From Staphylococcus borealis (GTDB taxonomy: Bacteria; Bacillota; Bacilli; Staphylococcales; Staphylococcaceae), in the NCBI RefSeq assembly GCF_001224225.1, contig NZ_CUEE01000006.1:62001-126000 (forward strand): a stretch of 64,000 nt of DNA. The letters are read 5' to 3'. A model generated the notes under the pieces. It worked only from the letters and a program-made list of their open reading frames with translations, was not told where the DNA came from and made no database searches. A program made the translations under genes and the position numbers. Shown here one piece after another: positions 61,726-64,000 of the stretch (positions are counted from its first letter, which is position 1; each line of letters begins with the position of its first letter).

Positions 61726-64000
61726 ATGCAATTTAAAACTAAGTATCGTTTCTCTATTCGAAAGTTTTCAATAGGAACAGGCTCCGTTTTATTAGGTGCC
61801 TTTTTATTTGTAGGCTTTCAGGATGTAGCTCATGCGAGTGAATTACATAATAGTACGTTACAAACGGATACGACTTCCAATCCTCAATCTTTTGAAAGCA
61901 AAGTCAATCATTCAACAGATGAAGTCGTACGTAATACAGCTTCACCATCTCATTCTGATCCCCTAAACAATACAGAAAAGATAACAAAAACAGAAACTCA
62001 GTCTCAAACAACTAGTAAAACGACTAATCCTGATAAAGAAAAAGCAAACGCGCAAGCAATTACCGCTTCACCTCAATTAAAAGAAAAAACTTCACATACT
62101 CGTTCACGTCGTTCTGCAACGTCACCAATTGCTTCAGAAGGCGTTTTAGAGGATACAACGACAACTGCAACACCTAATATGGATGATGCTAATGGCGCAT
62201 CGGTTAAAAGTAGGGATGTTGTCATTCCACAACCTAAAGATTCAAATACAATTCCAACACCAAATGTCGTATTTGAAAAAAATTCTGATCCAAATCAATA
62301 TACATTTGCGATAACAGACCTTAAAGCTTTTAATGCTGCCTATCATACAAAGTATTATTATCGTTTATCTAAACCTTTCGACGACTCTAATGACGTAACG
62401 ATTGAGTTAGTTAACGGTGAGACAAATTCTGTAGTAGAAACAAAACAAATTAATTCACCTGGCATTGTATCTATTGGTGAAAATTCTTTAGAAAGAGCAG
62501 TAGCTGCTCAAAATCCTCAAAAAGCGAAATATGGTCATATCAATTTCACTTTCTTAAATACATTAGACTCATTCAAAAATACGGTTTCAACAATTAGAGC
62601 ACGTTTTGAAATAGATGAAAATGGTAGCTTAGAAGATCAACGTAGCGGCATACAAATTTACGATTTATTTAACCGAGCGAACGAAGGAACAACCATTACT
62701 GATCCACAATATTATGTGCCTCATATTGTTCCTGAAACGACCTATTATCGTGTTGTTAATAAAAACAACCCTACATATCAAGCAAATAAGACTGATATCA
62801 ATGCGCAAACATATCAACCAGATTTCACTGAAAAGGAGTTAGCACATTATACAATTAAAGGAATGGATGGACAAATCTATACCGCTTCAAATTCACGTGA
62901 ATTTGAAGGTTACAAATTATATCAAATTGCTGAGCCTGATCATATGTCTGGCCCAATGGTGCGCCCATATCAAGTTGGGTTAAGATATGTGGATGCTGAA
63001 ACGAATAATGGCGGCGTCAAACGTATAAAAGAAATTATTGGAGAAGATGGTACTACACGTATCGAAATTTGGACTTTATCAGCCGACCATATGTCTGAAT
63101 CTGCTAAAAACACAGGTATTGATACGACAAATTATGTCAAAGTGTATGAAGCAACGTTAAGACCTGGCGAAAGAAATAAAAATGATTTAGGTAAACAAAT
63201 TTTTATACCTGGATATGATATTCCATTCCTTGTACAGCCAGCAAGTGCAGGTGAAGGTGCTGTAGGTAACCTTTTTGCACCTAATCAATCAATAAATGGT
63301 GTACAAGTTGGACGCGGCAGTAACTTCCGTTTACAAAACTTATTAGCTAAAGCACATCCAATTATCTATTATTACACAGCAATCGACCCTGTTGAGGTTA
63401 CATTAAAAGCAAACAAAGTAGTTAAAGGGGAACATACGCTAGCGCAAGGTGAATTCACTTTCAATATTGTAGCTGGTCCTAATTCACCAGCTATTCCAGA
63501 GGCTTCGCAATCAAAAACAAATGCAGCAGATGGTTCAGTTACATTTGATAAGATTTCATTTACCAAACCAGGTACTTATACCTATACAATTACAGAAAAT
63601 AAAACTAATCTCAATCCGAATTTTGATGCTGAACCATTAACGATTACAGCAACTGTTACAGTAACCGAAGAAAATGGTGTCTTAAATGCAAATGTGAGTT
63701 ATGCATATGAGTCAGACACTGATAATAACCAAGCATTTACTAACTATTATGTAGCACCTAAGCAATTAGACTTTGATGTTCATTTTACAAAATCATTAGT
63801 TGGTCGTCCGTTAAATAATGAAGAGTTTCAATTCACTATGAAAAATGCTGACGGCGAAGTTATCGCTACAGGTACAAATAATGCGACAGGTCAAATTAAC
63901 TTCAACTTTATTGAAGGTAAACGTCCAACTTATACGAATGTCGATGCTGGTAAAACCTTCACATATACTGTTGAAGAAGTTCCTAGTAACTTACCGAATA
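61726..64000 (+). CDS. YSIRK-type surface protein with pilin-like isopeptide domains, 3' end outside the window
   Basis: The frame is open for 758 codons to the window edge. A YSIRK/GxxS-type signal (RFSIRKFSIGTGSVLLG, cut after VAHA) directs secretion to the septum. A low-complexity S/T/K-rich stretch to about residue 150 and a globular region to about 540 follow. From 556 on come domains of the Spy0128/FctA pilin type (ANKVVKGEHTLAQGEFTFNI and FTKSLVGRPLNNEEFQFTM starts, YTYTITE ends) that form internal isopeptide bonds. A sortase LPxTG end is expected beyond the window. Start ATG behind AAAGGA. Probably an adhesin; ligand unknown. Confidence 0.88.
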   Translation, partial: MQFKTKYRFSIRKFSIGTGSVLLGAFLFVGFQDVAHASELHNSTLQTDTTSNPQSFESKVNHSTDEVVRNTASPSHSDPLNNTEKITKTETQSQTTSKTTNPDKEKANAQAITASPQLKEKTSHTRSRRSATSPIASEGVLEDTTTTATPNMDDANGASVKSRDVVIPQPKDSNTIPTPNVVFEKNSDPNQYTFAITDLKAFNAAYHTKYYYRLSKPFDDSNDVTIELVNGETNSVVETKQINSPGIVSIGENSLERAVAAQNPQKAKYGHINFTFLNTLDSFKNTVSTIRARFEIDENGSLEDQRSGIQIYDLFNRANEGTTITDPQYYVPHIVPETTYYRVVNKNNPTYQANKTDINAQTYQPDFTEKELAHYTIKGMDGQIYTASNSREFEGYKLYQIAEPDHMSGPMVRPYQVGLRYVDAETNNGGVKRIKEIIGEDGTTRIEIWTLSADHMSESAKNTGIDTTNYVKVYEATLRPGERNKNDLGKQIFIPGYDIPFLVQPASAGEGAVGNLFAPNQSINGVQVGRGSNFRLQNLLAKAHPIIYYYTAIDPVEVTLKANKVVKGEHTLAQGEFTFNIVAGPNSPAIPEASQSKTNAADGSVTFDKISFTKPGTYTYTITENKTNLNPNFDAEPLTITATVTVTEENGVLNANVSYAYESDTDNNQAFTNYYVAPKQLDFDVHFTKSLVGRPLNNEEFQFTMKNADGEVIATGTNNATGQINFNFIEGKRPTYTNVDAGKTFTYTVEEVPSNLPN

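Overview
The window is low-GC Firmicute DNA and is almost certainly a Staphylococcus chromosome. The evidence is the gene content and order: an rpsF-ssb-rpsR block next to ychF, a MscS channel, spo0J/parB and a T-box-controlled metI-metC-metF-metE operon; YSIRK-type and VraDEH genes; an FphF-like esterase; and many copies of a staphylococcal intergenic repeat built on GGGAGTGGGACAGAATTC and TGTTGGGGCCCC units. A complete beta-glucuronidase/hexuronate operon points away from S. aureus and towards an animal-associated species (the hyicus/intermedius side is a guess). No rRNA, tRNA or CRISPR array is seen.

Layout. 1-4.8 kb: lipoprotein end, a histidine phosphatase gene broken by one nonsense codon, LysE exporter, a candidate small RNA, a Fur-box gene, stress membrane protein, amidohydrolase, small HTH protein. 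4.8-10.8 kb: rpsF-ssb-rpsR with an S6:S18 leader, GH25 lysozyme, a small gene with a LexA-like box, ychF, DUF951, MscS, ParB. 10.8-18.9 kb: CodY box, T-box and the methionine operon, then a cyclase-family gene. 18.9-20.9 kb: inositol-phosphatase, DinB and VOC proteins. 20.9-29.3 kb: one long minus-strand operon kdgA-kdgK-GPH transporter-uxaC-uxuA-uxuB-uidA under a strong promoter with a cre site; it takes up glucuronides, releases glucuronate and feeds it to pyruvate and glyceraldehyde-3-phosphate. 29.5-33.4 kb: AraC regulator divergent from a HAD hydrolase and a GH3 hexosaminidase-type enzyme.

34.3-47.5 kb is the most striking region. A GNAT acetyltransferase gene is cut into two same-strand halves 13.16 kb apart. 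Removing bases 34348-47505 plus one AAA copy restores one continuous 181-codon gene. The inserted block has imperfect 26/27-bp inverted repeats at its two ends. It carries a BCCT transporter, an OpuC ABC importer, and a three-enzyme set fitting L-carnitine dehydrogenase, dehydrocarnitine-cleaving BKACE enzyme and betainyl-CoA thioesterase, with a TetR regulator. Together these would import carnitine and turn it into glycine betaine plus acetoacetate. The block also holds a PanE-like reductase, an FphF-like esterase, an intact second GNAT gene and several gene fragments (other GNAT pieces, an FGGY kinase).

47.7-64 kb: LysR with a divergent YeiH transporter, a rhodanese remnant, a pair of zinc-ribbon membrane proteins (one TcaA-like), an IS110 transposase remnant, a two-gene unit of an unusual beta-helix/double-AAA+ protein and a zinc-ribbon membrane protein with FGAG repeats, a stand-alone signal peptidase I, a YxeA-VraD-VraE-VraH-type antimicrobial peptide detoxification operon, and the 5' 2.3 kb of a YSIRK surface protein with pilin-like isopeptide domains that runs off the window.
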